Of a stretch of 64,000 nt of DNA, positions 42,771 to 51,315 are shown in pieces (positions within the stretch are counted from its first letter, which is position 1; each line of letters begins with the position of its first letter). The notes beneath the pieces were generated by a model. That model searched no databases. It saw only the letters and a list, made by a program, of their open reading frames with translations, and was not told where the DNA came from. A program made the position numbers and the translations under genes. The DNA lies in NCBI RefSeq assembly GCF_001591365.1, contig NZ_BCUT01000005.1:248001-312000 (forward strand), written 5' to 3'. Origin of the DNA: Variovorax paradoxus NBRC 15149. GTDB taxonomy: Bacteria > Pseudomonadota > Gammaproteobacteria > Burkholderiales > Burkholderiaceae_C.

Positions 42771-44231
42771 CTAATGCACGGCATTCACGAGGACCTCATC
42801 GGCTTCCCAACCACCTCCCAGCGCCATGAATACGGCGACTTGATCCTCTGCCAACAGGGCAGCGGACGTTGCCAGAGCGGCTTCGCTGGCTGCCAGGGTG
42901 CGCTCTGCATCCACTGCTTCAAGCTGACCGGTCTTACCGTTGACATAGAGCTTGCGCGCCTGCCGGGCGACGATGGCACTTTGCTCTTGCGCGGCCGAGA
43001 GCGCAGCATGACGTTCCAACTCGTGCGCGTAGACATCGAGCGCCGTTTCGACCTCGCGCAGTGCCGTCAGTACGGTCCCATCGAAGCGGGCAGCGGCAAC
43101 CCGGGTGGCCGCCTCGGCCTGCGCGATGCGAGCGCGGGCAACGCCGGTGTTGGGTAGCGTCCAGTTGATCAGCGGGCCCAGGCTGTAGCTGAGTGTTTCC
43201 CGGTTTCCAAATCTTGCCAAGAAGCCCGCCGAGCTGGCCGAGAGGCCCAGCGACACCTTGGGGTAGAGGTCGGCTGTTGCGATGCCGATGCGGGCGGTGG
43301 CGGCGGCCAAGCTGCGTTCCGCTTGGCGAACGTCGGGCCGCCGTCGCAAAAGAGCCGCGCCGTCTCCTACCGGAAGCAGTCCTGCCAAGCGCGGCGGCTG
43401 CTCGCACGTGGCCACGGCCGCAGGGAAGTCGCGAGGTGCTGCGCCGGTCAGTGTTGCCAACCGGTACAACGCACCTTGGCGCTGGGCCCGAAGCGGCGGC
43501 AGCGCAGCACGTAGTTGTTCCAACTGACCTTGCGCACGTGCAATGTCGATCTCCCCGACCTTGCCCCCTTGTTGAAGCCGCTCGGAGAGTCGGATCGCCT
43601 CTTCCTGCAGACGAACCGACTCCTGCGCTGCGCGCAAGCGATAGCCGCTTGAACATGCTTGCGCATAGGCATGTGCCACGCCGCCGGCCACGCTCACACG
43701 TACAAGGTCCAACGCCGCCTGCGCGGCGCCGGTGTCGGCCTCGGCCGCTTCGACGGCGCGACGCAGTTGACCGAACAGGTCCAGTTGATACGACAAGGAA
43801 ACCCCCGCGCTGTATGTGCCGCGGCTGGGCGGTTCGTAGTCGCGCTGCAGGAGGCTCAAGCCCGAGACGTGCCCGAAGCCGGGACCACCGCTGGCCGCCA
43901 CCGTCGGCCTCTCATGTCCGTGCACTTCGGCTGCCAGCGCCTGGTCGCGTTCCAGGTTGGCCACGGCCTGCCGCAGATCGGTGTTGTGTTCCAGCGCCTG
44001 TGTGACCAACGCGTCCAGCTGCCGGTCGTCGTAGAGCCTCCACCAGTGTGGCGGCAGAGTCGCGTCCACTGCTTGGCCGCCGGCAGATCGGAAGGTGCCC
44101 GCGGAGGCGGATTGCGCGAAAGACAGAGGGACGGGAGGCACGTAGTCCGGTCCCACGGGTGGGTGGGCACAACCGGTGAGCAGTGCGCTTGCCGCCGCGG
44201 CGGTGGCCAGGAATCGGGACATGGCCTTCAT
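42771..44231 (-). CDS. NodT-type outer-membrane efflux lipoprotein
   Basis: The 486-residue protein has a lipoprotein signal with LLTGC (Cys21) and the NodT/OprM landmarks PPHWWRLYDDRQLDALV (about 61-77), GVSLSYQLDLFGQLRRAVEAA and RRRPDVRQAERSLAAATARIGIATADLYPKVSL. Two outer-membrane-factor repeats form the trimeric TolC-like exit duct. It overlaps the HlyD-family gene by ATGA (44228-44231). E. coli AaeAB uses TolC encoded elsewhere; here the outer-membrane partner is built into the operon. Confidence 0.92.
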   Translation of the reverse strand: MKAMSRFLATAAAASALLTGCAHPPVGPDYVPPVPLSFAQSASAGTFRSAGGQAVDATLPPHWWRLYDDRQLDALVTQALEHNTDLRQAVANLERDQALAAEVHGHERPTVAASGGPGFGHVSGLSLLQRDYEPPSRGTYSAGVSLSYQLDLFGQLRRAVEAAEADTGAAQAALDLVRVSVAGGVAHAYAQACSSGYRLRAAQESVRLQEEAIRLSERLQQGGKVGEIDIARAQGQLEQLRAALPPLRAQRQGALYRLATLTGAAPRDFPAAVATCEQPPRLAGLLPVGDGAALLRRRPDVRQAERSLAAATARIGIATADLYPKVSLGLSASSAGFLARFGNRETLSYSLGPLINWTLPNTGVARARIAQAEAATRVAAARFDGTVLTALREVETALDVYAHELERHAALSAAQEQSAIVARQARKLYVNGKTGQLEAVDAERTLAASEAALATSAALLAEDQVAVFMALGGGWEADEVLVNAVH

Positions 44232-45211
44232 TCCCGGCTTTCCGAAGCCCGGGCCGTGGCGGCCGTGGTTCGAGCAGTCTCGAGGATTTCAACGGTGACC
44301 GTCTGGCCTGCGACCAAGCGGGTGCTGGAGGACGTCTGATCGAGCTTCACGCGCACGGGCACGCGCTGTGCAAGCCGCACCCAGTTGAAGGTGGGATTGA
44401 CGCTGGGAAGCAGGTTGGCACTGGTGCTTCGGTCACGGTCAGCGATGCCGGCGGCGATGCTTTCGACGGTGCCATCGAGCGCCGGGCCACCCATCGGCGT
44501 GACTCGTACGCGGTCGCCCTGATGGATCCGAGCCAGCTTGTTTTCCTCGAAATAGCCTTCGACATAAATTGAGCCCGCGTCAACCAACGCCATCACGGGG
44601 TGGCCGGCGCTCGCATAGGCGCCCTGGCGCAGGTCGAGGTTGGTTACGAGCCCTGTGGTGGGTGCGCGCACCTGGGTGCGCTCCAGGTTCAACGTCGAGG
44701 TATTCAACGCGGCTTGCGCCTGTCGCAACGCCGCTTCGGCCGCTTGAAGTGCGCCCTTGGCTTGGTCCACCTTCAGCCGCGACTGCTCGCGAGCCTCCAG
44801 TGAGATCAGATCGCCCAAGTCGGAATTGCGCTGGCTCTCGCGCTGCGCCTGTGCGAGCGTGATGCGCTGGTTGCTGATCGCGATGCGCTGCGTCGCGACG
44901 ACGGCCTGGGCCTGTTCCAGCGCCAACTCGAAACGGGCCTTGTCCACCGAGAACAGCAAGGCGCCAGCGGCAACGAACTGGTTATCACGCACCGCCACAT
45001 TCGCGACCATGCCAGACACGTCAGGAGCGACTTGCACGACATTGGCCCGCACGCGTCCGTTGCGTGTCCACGGGGCGAGTTCATAGTGGTCCCATACGCG
45101 CCAGCCTGCCCAGCCGGCTGCAGCCACCATCAGCACGGTGACCAACAGACGAACGACGGGACGGGCAAGACGTGAAGTCCAGGCGGGCGAGGGGAGGGCG
45201 TCAGGTTTCAT
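44228..45211 (-). CDS. aaeA: HlyD/AaeA-type periplasmic adaptor (membrane fusion protein)
   Basis: The 327-residue adaptor has one N-terminal membrane anchor (VVRLLVTVLMVAAAGWAGWRVW, residues 18-39), followed by ELAPWTRNGRVRANVVQVAPDVSGMVANVAVRDNQ, the AaeA/EmrA-type barrel-lipoyl sequence. A helical hairpin spans about 90-190 and the second lipoyl half has QVRAPTTGLVTNLDLRQGAYA. It links the inner-membrane FUSC pump to the outer-membrane lipoprotein. ATG at 45211 is 21 bases past the aaeX stop. The symbol is by family resemblance. Confidence 0.88.
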   Translation of the reverse strand: MKPDALPSPAWTSRLARPVVRLLVTVLMVAAAGWAGWRVWDHYELAPWTRNGRVRANVVQVAPDVSGMVANVAVRDNQFVAAGALLFSVDKARFELALEQAQAVVATQRIAISNQRITLAQAQRESQRNSDLGDLISLEAREQSRLKVDQAKGALQAAEAALRQAQAALNTSTLNLERTQVRAPTTGLVTNLDLRQGAYASAGHPVMALVDAGSIYVEGYFEENKLARIHQGDRVRVTPMGGPALDGTVESIAAGIADRDRSTSANLLPSVNPTFNWVRLAQRVPVRVKLDQTSSSTRLVAGQTVTVEILETARTTAATARASESRE

Positions 45212-45231
45212 GGGTTGAAGCGGTCCGGATA

Positions 45232-45444
45232 TCAGAACGAGGCGGCGGTTGCGCCGGTGAGACAAGCCAAGGCACTGAGCACCAGGACGTACAGCGCAAG
45301 GTCAAACAGGGCGGGGTGCCAGATCCATCGGTAGGCACCGACGATGGCCAGCAGGCGGCGCGTTGCCCAGGAGCACGGCAGCGCACCGGCTGCCAGCAGC
45401 AAAAGCCCGGGCAACTGCACGCCCAAAAAGTTGACTTCGATCAT
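45232..45444 (-). CDS. aaeX: AaeX-like DUF1656 small membrane protein
   Basis: The 70-residue protein starts MIEVNFLGVQLPGLLLLAAGAL, matching DUF1656 (Ile/Glu-Val-Asn-Phe opening), and has two membrane segments (about 10-32 and 44-68). It always accompanies AaeA/AaeB-type pumps; its exact role is unknown. The ATG overlaps the stop of the pump gene (45441-45444), which places it second in the operon here rather than first as in E. coli. Confidence 0.88.
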   Translation of the reverse strand: MIEVNFLGVQLPGLLLLAAGALPCSWATRRLLAIVGAYRWIWHPALFDLALYVLVLSALACLTGATAASF

Positions 45445-47459
45445 GGTTGGAGCGCGGCGGGAGCGGCCGGAAAGAGGTTGCGTCGAAGGCCCACGAGTGC
45501 CGCGACGGCAGGCCGCTCGGCGCCCGCCGCCAGGGCGTCAAGCAACAGCCGATCGATATGCGGCCGCAGCGAGGCATGACGCGGTGGCGCGCCTGCCACA
45601 TGGGCGCGGAAGACGAGGGCCAATTCCCTGAAGAGGTGACTGACGGGTTCTTCCGCAAGGCGGCCGCGATGCCGCTGCAGCGCAGCGATGTCTGCCCCCA
45701 GGCGCAGTTCGCGAAGCGCGCGGTGTGCCGCGGTCTGGACCGCTTCGGGACCGTCGGGCGCCACGCGCGGCGCCAACAGCGCCATCCTGTCGAGCATGCG
45801 TGAGCCAAAGGCGTCTCGGGCGGATGCGTCCTGCGGATGGGCAGCCAGATCGGCAAGGTCGTGCCATGTCGCGCGGCGTATGCGCCTGGCCGTCCAGTCA
45901 CGCCCCACGCTGCGCATGAGAGCGGTGACGCGGGCCGCGATCACCGCACCCACGAACAAGGCCAGGTTGGAACTGATGAAGCTCACCCAATCGGCGGCGG
46001 CCGTATCTTGAAGGGCGAGCGTTCCGGCGACACCGAAGAACATGCCAAGGGCCGACAAGGAACTGGCCGGCCGTGCCATGTAGCACCCGACCACCAAGAA
46101 CACAGGCGCGATGCACAGCACCAGCATGCCAAAGTCATCTGCCAGCGGCATGACCCCCAGGACATAAAAAGCCGACACCGGCAACGACCACAACAGCGCC
46201 GTGATGAACTTGTGCATGGCTGGCACCGGATCGTCCATGGTGGCGAAGAAGCTGCAAAAGACGGCAGCGCCCATGGCCATGGCGGATCCCGAGGGCCAGC
46301 CCGTCGCAATCCACAGCGCGCACGAGAGGCAGGTGCCCAACACCGCAGTGATCGCCGACCGCAGCGCAAGCCCTCTGTCCAGGTGAAGCACCCTGCGATC
46401 CAGGGCCGCGGTGCGCCGCAACGGCACCGGGTTCCCGGCAACGCCAGCGTCGATAGCATTGCGCAACGTGGTGCAGGCATCCCAGTGCTCCACCAGGTCC
46501 TCCAGGCGGGTTGCCAGATCGATCCGCAGCGCGCGGATCCAGGGCGAAGCGGCGGGACCGTCCGCGATGGCGCGAAAGGCCGCGTGCGCTTCGTTCACTC
46601 CCGCGTTCGTCGCGCTCGGGGCCAGCCAGACCGAATGCTGCGCGAAGGTCGCGCCGATGTCGTCCGGCACACCGCCTGTGGCGGTGCACAGCGCTTGCAG
46701 GCGATCTTCCACCGCCGACAGCACCGGGGTGAGGGCGGCCAGACGGTCCTGCAGTGCGTCGATGGCGCCCCCGCTCCAGCGCAGATGGGTGTCAAAGGGC
46801 ACATGCGTGGACAGCAGTCGCAGTTGTGTGATGTCCAGGGCCAACCGCTGGCGGTCCGCCGACATTCGAGCGTGATTTGCGTCGCTCGGCGGCTCGCGCA
46901 GCAGGTCAATGAGCCATTGCCGCGCATCGCCAAGTGCGCGATCCATCACGCCCAGCAGGGACGCGGCCAGGCCGGCAGGAAGCGCGATGCCGTGGACCAC
47001 GCTGGCACACAGGATGCCCAGCCCGATTTCGGTGACCCGTGCGACGGCCGTGTCGAACATCGCCGCAGGCGCTTCTACCAATGGGAAGCCGATCAAAGCG
47101 GCTGAGTAGCCAGCCAGCATGAAGACGTAGGAACGCGCGCTGCGGTCCAGCAGCGACACATAGAGGCACAGTCCCACCCACAGCGCCAAGGCCAGCGACA
47201 GGAGTTCCGGGGAGCCGGACAGCGAGGGGACGAGCACCACGGTCGCAGCGCACCCCAGCAAGGTGCCCACAAAGCGGTAGAGCGCCTTGGAGCGCACATG
47301 GCTGGCCAGAGGGTGGGCCACGATATAGGCGGTCATCATGGCCCAGAAGGGCCGGGGCAGCCCAAAGCGGCTCGACAGGTAAAGCGCAAGCACGGCGGCG
47401 ACGAAGCTCTTGAAGGAAAAGAGCAACTCCTGCCGAGAGAAACGCGGCAGCGCGATCAT
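45441..47459 (-). CDS. aaeB: FUSC family inner-membrane pump (AaeB-like)
   Basis: The 672-residue protein has two bundles of membrane segments (about residues 10-150 and 350-520), each followed by a cytosolic region. It starts ALPRFSRQELLFSFKSFVAAVLALYLSSRFGLPRPFWAMMTAYIV, typical of the FUSC/aromatic-acid exporter family. It would drive efflux of hydroxylated aromatic acids through AaeA and the NodT-type protein. The start at 47459 aligns with the family N-terminus; the frame is open 36 codons further upstream without conserved sequence. It heads the operon aaeB-aaeX-aaeA-nodT. Confidence 0.9.
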   Translation of the reverse strand: MIALPRFSRQELLFSFKSFVAAVLALYLSSRFGLPRPFWAMMTAYIVAHPLASHVRSKALYRFVGTLLGCAATVVLVPSLSGSPELLSLALALWVGLCLYVSLLDRSARSYVFMLAGYSAALIGFPLVEAPAAMFDTAVARVTEIGLGILCASVVHGIALPAGLAASLLGVMDRALGDARQWLIDLLREPPSDANHARMSADRQRLALDITQLRLLSTHVPFDTHLRWSGGAIDALQDRLAALTPVLSAVEDRLQALCTATGGVPDDIGATFAQHSVWLAPSATNAGVNEAHAAFRAIADGPAASPWIRALRIDLATRLEDLVEHWDACTTLRNAIDAGVAGNPVPLRRTAALDRRVLHLDRGLALRSAITAVLGTCLSCALWIATGWPSGSAMAMGAAVFCSFFATMDDPVPAMHKFITALLWSLPVSAFYVLGVMPLADDFGMLVLCIAPVFLVVGCYMARPASSLSALGMFFGVAGTLALQDTAAADWVSFISSNLALFVGAVIAARVTALMRSVGRDWTARRIRRATWHDLADLAAHPQDASARDAFGSRMLDRMALLAPRVAPDGPEAVQTAAHRALRELRLGADIAALQRHRGRLAEEPVSHLFRELALVFRAHVAGAPPRHASLRPHIDRLLLDALAAGAERPAVAALVGLRRNLFPAAPAALQP

Positions 47460-47971
47460 GCGGCGCCCCGAGAAGGCGCACGCGCACGCTTGCACGCGAA
47501 ACGGCAGTGCGGGCGAAAGCGAGAGCGCAAACCGCCGACCGTGATGCTGGCTAGATCGCGAAACCATGGGTGAGCGGAGCCGGCCAACTGCGCCACTTCC
47601 TGCGCCGAAACCATCTCGTTCTTATTGCGAATCATTTTCATGCGACGATGCTAGTGATCAGCACATGCGCCGAGAATTGCAAAGTTGGACGAATGACTTC
47701 TCTTTTCGGTCATCGCGGAGGAGGCGTGGCCCGGCAACGATGTGGAGCCTGCGTCAACGCGGATGTCGTGACTCGGTGTGAGGCCTGAAGTAGGGCCTTG
47801 CCCGTCAGCACGTCCGAGCGACAGGCACTGCAGCGGCGGTGATGCCTTCGGTTGAGCAACGGGAAGAGTGGTCCGTCTGCGTGCCTTGGCCGATCTCAAC
47901 CGCCACGAACAGAGCACCCATTCCAAGGCACGAGCGAGCCCGGTGGCGGGAGCAACACGAACTTTCTCAAC
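47460..47971. other. Divergent control region of the efflux operon and AraC gene, with a Fur-box-like stretch
   Basis: These 512 bases hold no convincing gene. At 47624-47644 an AT-rich run, GCGAATCATTTTCATGCG, resembles Fur-box core sequence (alternating NAT triplets), though one half is poorly conserved. Both flanking genes start away from the gap. The AraC regulator, the LysR or an iron signal could act here (inference). Confidence 0.35.
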
Positions 47972-48766
47972 ATGCGAAGCGCAGAATTCGGCGAACCAGC
48001 TCTGGACTACGAACCGTCAGTACCTGTGATGGCACTGCGCGTCGATGTGGCGGCGCGCGAGCGAGAGATCCCTGTGCACGAGCACCGGTCCGGCCAGCTC
48101 GTGATCGCGCTGCGCGGTGCCGTCTCCTGCGAAGTGCCCGGCGCGCTGTGGATGGTCCCACCCCAGGCGGGCGTGTGGATTCCCGGCGGTACGCCGCACA
48201 GCAACCGAGGAACGGCCAACGCGCAGATCTTCTACCTCTTCGTGGAACCTGGCGCTGCCCCCTTGCCGGATCGTTGCTGCACCTTGCGCATCAGCCCGAT
48301 GCTCAGCGAGATGATTCAGTACCTCGCAGGATTGCCGCCCTTGTACGAAGCCGGCGGGTCGACCGATCGACTGGCGCAGGTGCTGCTCGACCAGCTGTGC
48401 GCGATGCCCACGGAGGAAATGTTCCTGCCGATGCCTGAGGACGCAAGGCTCAGAAAGATCTCAACGGCGATGATGCGCGATCCCTCCGATCGCAGGACCC
48501 AGACGAACTGGGCAAGCGAACTGGGCATGAGCGATCGAACGTTGAATCGACTGTGCACCTCGCTGACGGGCCTGAGCTTTGGCCGCTGGCGGCGCCAGCT
48601 GCAGATGATCGTGGCACTTCGCGAGCTGTCCGGTGGCGCGACCGTCCAGCAAGTCGCCTACGACCTGGGCTATGAATCGCCCTCTGCCTTCAACACGATG
48701 TTCAAGAAGGCTTTTGGAAAGCCGCCCGCCACCTACATCAACGACCGCTTTCGAGTCGATGGATGA
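47972..48766 (+). CDS. AraC family transcriptional regulator with cupin sensor
   Basis: The 264-residue protein has an N-terminal cupin-like effector domain (HEHRSGQLVIALRGAVSCEV and VPPQAGVWIPGGTPHSN, about residues 36-75). The C-terminal double HTH (about 175-258) contains NWASELGMSDRTLNRLC and VQQVAYDLGYESPSAFNTMFKKAFGKPP. This layout is common in drug- and stress-responsive AraC regulators. ATG at 47972 is preferred; an in-frame TTG at 47852 would add 40 unconserved residues. It faces away from the efflux operon and is convergent with the SDR gene at 48816. Confidence 0.87.
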   Translation: MRSAEFGEPALDYEPSVPVMALRVDVAAREREIPVHEHRSGQLVIALRGAVSCEVPGALWMVPPQAGVWIPGGTPHSNRGTANAQIFYLFVEPGAAPLPDRCCTLRISPMLSEMIQYLAGLPPLYEAGGSTDRLAQVLLDQLCAMPTEEMFLPMPEDARLRKISTAMMRDPSDRRTQTNWASELGMSDRTLNRLCTSLTGLSFGRWRRQLQMIVALRELSGGATVQQVAYDLGYESPSAFNTMFKKAFGKPPATYINDRFRVDG

Positions 48767-48815
48767 CACGTGATTTCAGGTCAGCCGCACACCAGCGGCC
48801 ATCCCATCGACACAC

Positions 48816-49595
48816 TCACCTGTAAGCCCGGGCGTGGGTCACACCACCGTCCACCACCAGGGTAGCGCCCATCACGTAGTCACCTGCACGCGACGCCAGG
48901 AAGATCGCCGCGCCTGCGATGTCCTCTGAAGTGCCAATGCGTTTGGCGGGTATGTGTTCGGACAGTTCGTCGCCGCGGTCGCGCGCGTTGCGGTTCATCT
49001 CGGAGGGAAACGCGCCCGGTGCAATGGCGCTGACCGCGATGTTGTCCTGCGCCAGGCGCAGCGCCATGCGCCGGGTCAGGTGGATCAAGCCCGCCTTGCT
49101 GGCGACGTAGGAGTAATTCTCCTGAGGGTTGAGCGCGATGCCATCCGTGGACGCAATGTTGATGATCTTCCCCACACGCTCCTTGGCCGCGGCGCGCAGT
49201 GGTTCGGAGAGCGCCTTCGTCAAGAAGAAGGGTGTCTTCATGTTGAGATCGACCACCTTGTCCCAGCCGCTTTCGGGGAAAGCATCGAAGTCTTCTCCCC
49301 AGGCAGCGCCGGCGTTGTTGACCAGGATGTCCAAGGTGGTCTCATGTTGCGCGTAGGCAGCGGCCAGGGCTTGGCAGCCGTCGACGGTGGAGACGTCGTA
49401 AGGCAGCGAGACGCAGTGTCCGTGCTTTGACAGTTCCGACGCCGCCAGATCGCATGCCGCGGCCTTGCGCGCGCTGATGTAGACGCGTGCGCCTTGCGCC
49501 AAGAATCCCTCGGCGATCATGCGACCAATACCCCGTGAGCCACCCGTGACGAGAGCCGTGCGGCCTCGCAGAGAAAAAAGATCTTGCGTCATCAT
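48816..49595 (-). CDS. Short-chain dehydrogenase/reductase
   Basis: The 259-residue classical SDR has the NADP-type cofactor motif TGGSRGIGR (about residues 17-25), NNAGAAWGE and the catalytic YVASK, and ends YVMGATLVVDGG. It resembles FabG/RhlG-type beta-ketoacyl or alcohol reductases. Substrate specificity cannot be read. It is 26 bases downstream of the prpF-like gene and probably translated from the same transcript. The start has two adjacent Met codons (49595, 49592). Confidence 0.87.
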   Translation of the reverse strand: MMTQDLFSLRGRTALVTGGSRGIGRMIAEGFLAQGARVYISARKAAACDLAASELSKHGHCVSLPYDVSTVDGCQALAAAYAQHETTLDILVNNAGAAWGEDFDAFPESGWDKVVDLNMKTPFFLTKALSEPLRAAAKERVGKIINIASTDGIALNPQENYSYVASKAGLIHLTRRMALRLAQDNIAVSAIAPGAFPSEMNRNARDRGDELSEHIPAKRIGTSEDIAGAAIFLASRAGDYVMGATLVVDGGVTHARAYR

Positions 49596-49621
49596 TGCAA
49601 TGCCTCGGCAGTTCGGTGAGA

Positions 49622-50767
49622 TCAGCCAACCTCGAGGAGAGCTCGCCTCACGTAGGCGGTTCCATCCAACAGCCGCCGAGCGGTTCGGGTGAAGTGCACT
49701 TCTCGGACCGTCCACTCGTCGTCGGCAGTGCGAGCCACGCTCGCAAAAATTCCGATCACACCACTCGGATGGCCGATGCGGATGCGCGTGGGACCGGCAT
49801 GACTGCCTCGCGCCTCAGCCGGGATCGTTCCTGCGATCTGTGCTGCCACGGAAAGGCAGACCGAGCCACCGCCTGGAAAAGCCTTGTGCATCGCGCCGCC
49901 ATTGAGAACCATGCGCGCCACGAAGTCGCTCTCCGACGACTTGACGATTCGATCGCCGCCAATGGTTCGGTAGTCTTGCGCTTCGCCGATGAGGATCTGG
50001 TAGGGCGTGAGGGTTCCTGACGCTGGCAGGTTGCAACGATCGGCGGCCCAGCGCCTGACTTCCTCGGCCATTTCGTAGATGTCGGAGCCGAGCTGACCGG
50101 GAAGCTCCGTGCCGGTGACGCCCAGATCCGCGGCGCGAATGAATACACACGCCGTTCCCACATCGACGATCGACACGGGTATCTCGCGACCGAGTTTGGA
50201 GACGTAGACCGAATCACGTGCCTGCCCGGTGGGCAGCAACCTGCCCGTGGTGGCGCCGCTGGTGCCGGAGTAGTCCAATGCGACCTCGGCGCCCTTGGCA
50301 GGCACCCCATCCACTTCGGTGTCGCCTTCCACGCGCGGCTCGCCGTGCGCACATTGCACCACCATGCGCAGAATCTTGCCGGTGTTGGTGTTGTGCACTC
50401 GCACCGTGGTGGCGGGCTCCTGCACGGGGATGAGGCGCTCCTGCAGCGCGTAGACGCCGGTGGCCGATGAAATGTTGCCGCAGACGATCTCGAAGCTCAC
50501 GCTTGGCTGATCGATCCCGATCTGCACAAAGGTGTAGTCGATGTCCGCGTCAGGTCGTGACGGCGGCCCAATGATTGCGCATTTGCTTGTGAGGATGTCG
50601 GCGCCTCCAAGCCCGTCGATCTGGCGCACGTCCGGGCTGCCGAACAGTGCCAGAAGGAATCGCTGCAGCGCTTGCGGATCGGACGGTACGTCACGCTGTG
50701 CGAGAAAAACAGCCTTGCTTGTGCCGCCGCGCATCAAGGTGACCGGAACGCTTATTTGTTCTTTCAT
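49622..50767 (-). CDS. PrpF family isomerase (AcnD-accessory/4-oxalomesaconate tautomerase-like)
   Basis: The 381-residue protein shows the PrpF hallmarks: VPVTLMRGGTSKAVFLAQRDVP at the N-terminus, the catalytic Cys context LTSKCAIIGP, FEIVCGNISSATGVYAL, and SGTSGATTGRLLPTG. The fold is two diaminopimelate-epimerase-like halves. Members isomerise unsaturated tricarboxylates (trans-aconitate, methylaconitate) or 4-oxalomesaconate in gallate breakdown. No prpBCD or gallate genes are nearby, so the substrate is open. It is divergent from the OB-fold/thiolase operon across a 187-base gap with an inverted repeat. Confidence 0.85.
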   Translation of the reverse strand: MKEQISVPVTLMRGGTSKAVFLAQRDVPSDPQALQRFLLALFGSPDVRQIDGLGGADILTSKCAIIGPPSRPDADIDYTFVQIGIDQPSVSFEIVCGNISSATGVYALQERLIPVQEPATTVRVHNTNTGKILRMVVQCAHGEPRVEGDTEVDGVPAKGAEVALDYSGTSGATTGRLLPTGQARDSVYVSKLGREIPVSIVDVGTACVFIRAADLGVTGTELPGQLGSDIYEMAEEVRRWAADRCNLPASGTLTPYQILIGEAQDYRTIGGDRIVKSSESDFVARMVLNGGAMHKAFPGGGSVCLSVAAQIAGTIPAEARGSHAGPTRIRIGHPSGVIGIFASVARTADDEWTVREVHFTRTARRLLDGTAYVRRALLEVG

Positions 50768-50821
50768 TCATTCAGTATGCGCGTGCGCAGGGCGAGCGTC
50801 CTTGCAGTTCGGCTGCTCTGG

Positions 50822-50865
50822 CTTTAGCAGAACTACACGCTTTGCACGCTTTAGGGCGGCTAAAG
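50822..50865. promoter_or_regulatory. Candidate operator with CTTTAG half-sites
   Basis: CTTTAG-GGCGG-CTAAAG (50849-50865) is a perfect 6-bp inverted repeat. Further related half-sites CTTTAG (50822-50827) and CTTTGC (50840-50845) lie just upstream. They are placed between the divergent prpF-like and OB-fold genes, where a shared regulator would bind. The regulator is unknown. Confidence 0.4.
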
Positions 50866-50954
50866 AATGCGCAGCACAAATCCAATGACGGGGCGGCCCT
50901 GGGTCACCAAACTTCCTGTTGCCGTGGCCATCGCCACCGGAACAGGAGACACCT

Positions 50955-51314
50955 TTGAAGATCATCAAGCGCACGGATTCCCACATCCGTGACACCCCTG
51001 GCGGCATGGTGCTTGTGGCCACACAGGCAGGTGGTCAGCCACCCCAGTTTCCGCCGATCGAGTTCGTCCACCACGACCAACCGATCGACGAAATCGAGAC
51101 CGGCCCGACCGGGTCCCTCTACAGCTTCACGGTGGTCCATCCCGGCAAGGACAAGCCCGCCTACGCATTGGCGATGGTCGACTTCGAGCCGGGCGTTCGC
51201 GCCTTCGGTCGGCTCTTGTTCGATGGAAGCCCGCCTGCGATCGAAAGCCGCGTGCGCGTGGTGCCCTTCGCATTGCCGGACGGCACACCCGATTACGCCT
51301 TCCAGGAGCAATGA
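50955..51314 (+). CDS. OB-fold (DUF35-type) protein without zinc ribbon
   Basis: The 119-residue protein resembles the OB-fold half of DUF35 proteins (GSLYSFTVVHPGKDKPAYALAMVDFEPGVRAFGRLL), which partner thiolases and HMG-CoA-synthase-like enzymes. The usual N-terminal zinc ribbon is missing: there is no cysteine in the whole protein. The start is TTG at 50955, supported by AGGAG seven bases upstream; no ATG fits. The thiolase gene starts one base after its stop, so the two are likely to form a complex. It is the first gene of the rightward catabolic operon. Confidence 0.8.
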   Translation: MKIIKRTDSHIRDTPGGMVLVATQAGGQPPQFPPIEFVHHDQPIDEIETGPTGSLYSFTVVHPGKDKPAYALAMVDFEPGVRAFGRLLFDGSPPAIESRVRVVPFALPDGTPDYAFQEQ

Positions 51315-51315
51315 G

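Noticed and set aside
47456..47641. Small minus-strand open frame of 61 codons beginning MKMIRNKNEMV
   Set aside because: The opening is peptide-like, but the rest overlaps the aaeB start region out of frame and turns into Arg-rich shadow sequence. The AT-rich start is better explained as regulatory DNA.
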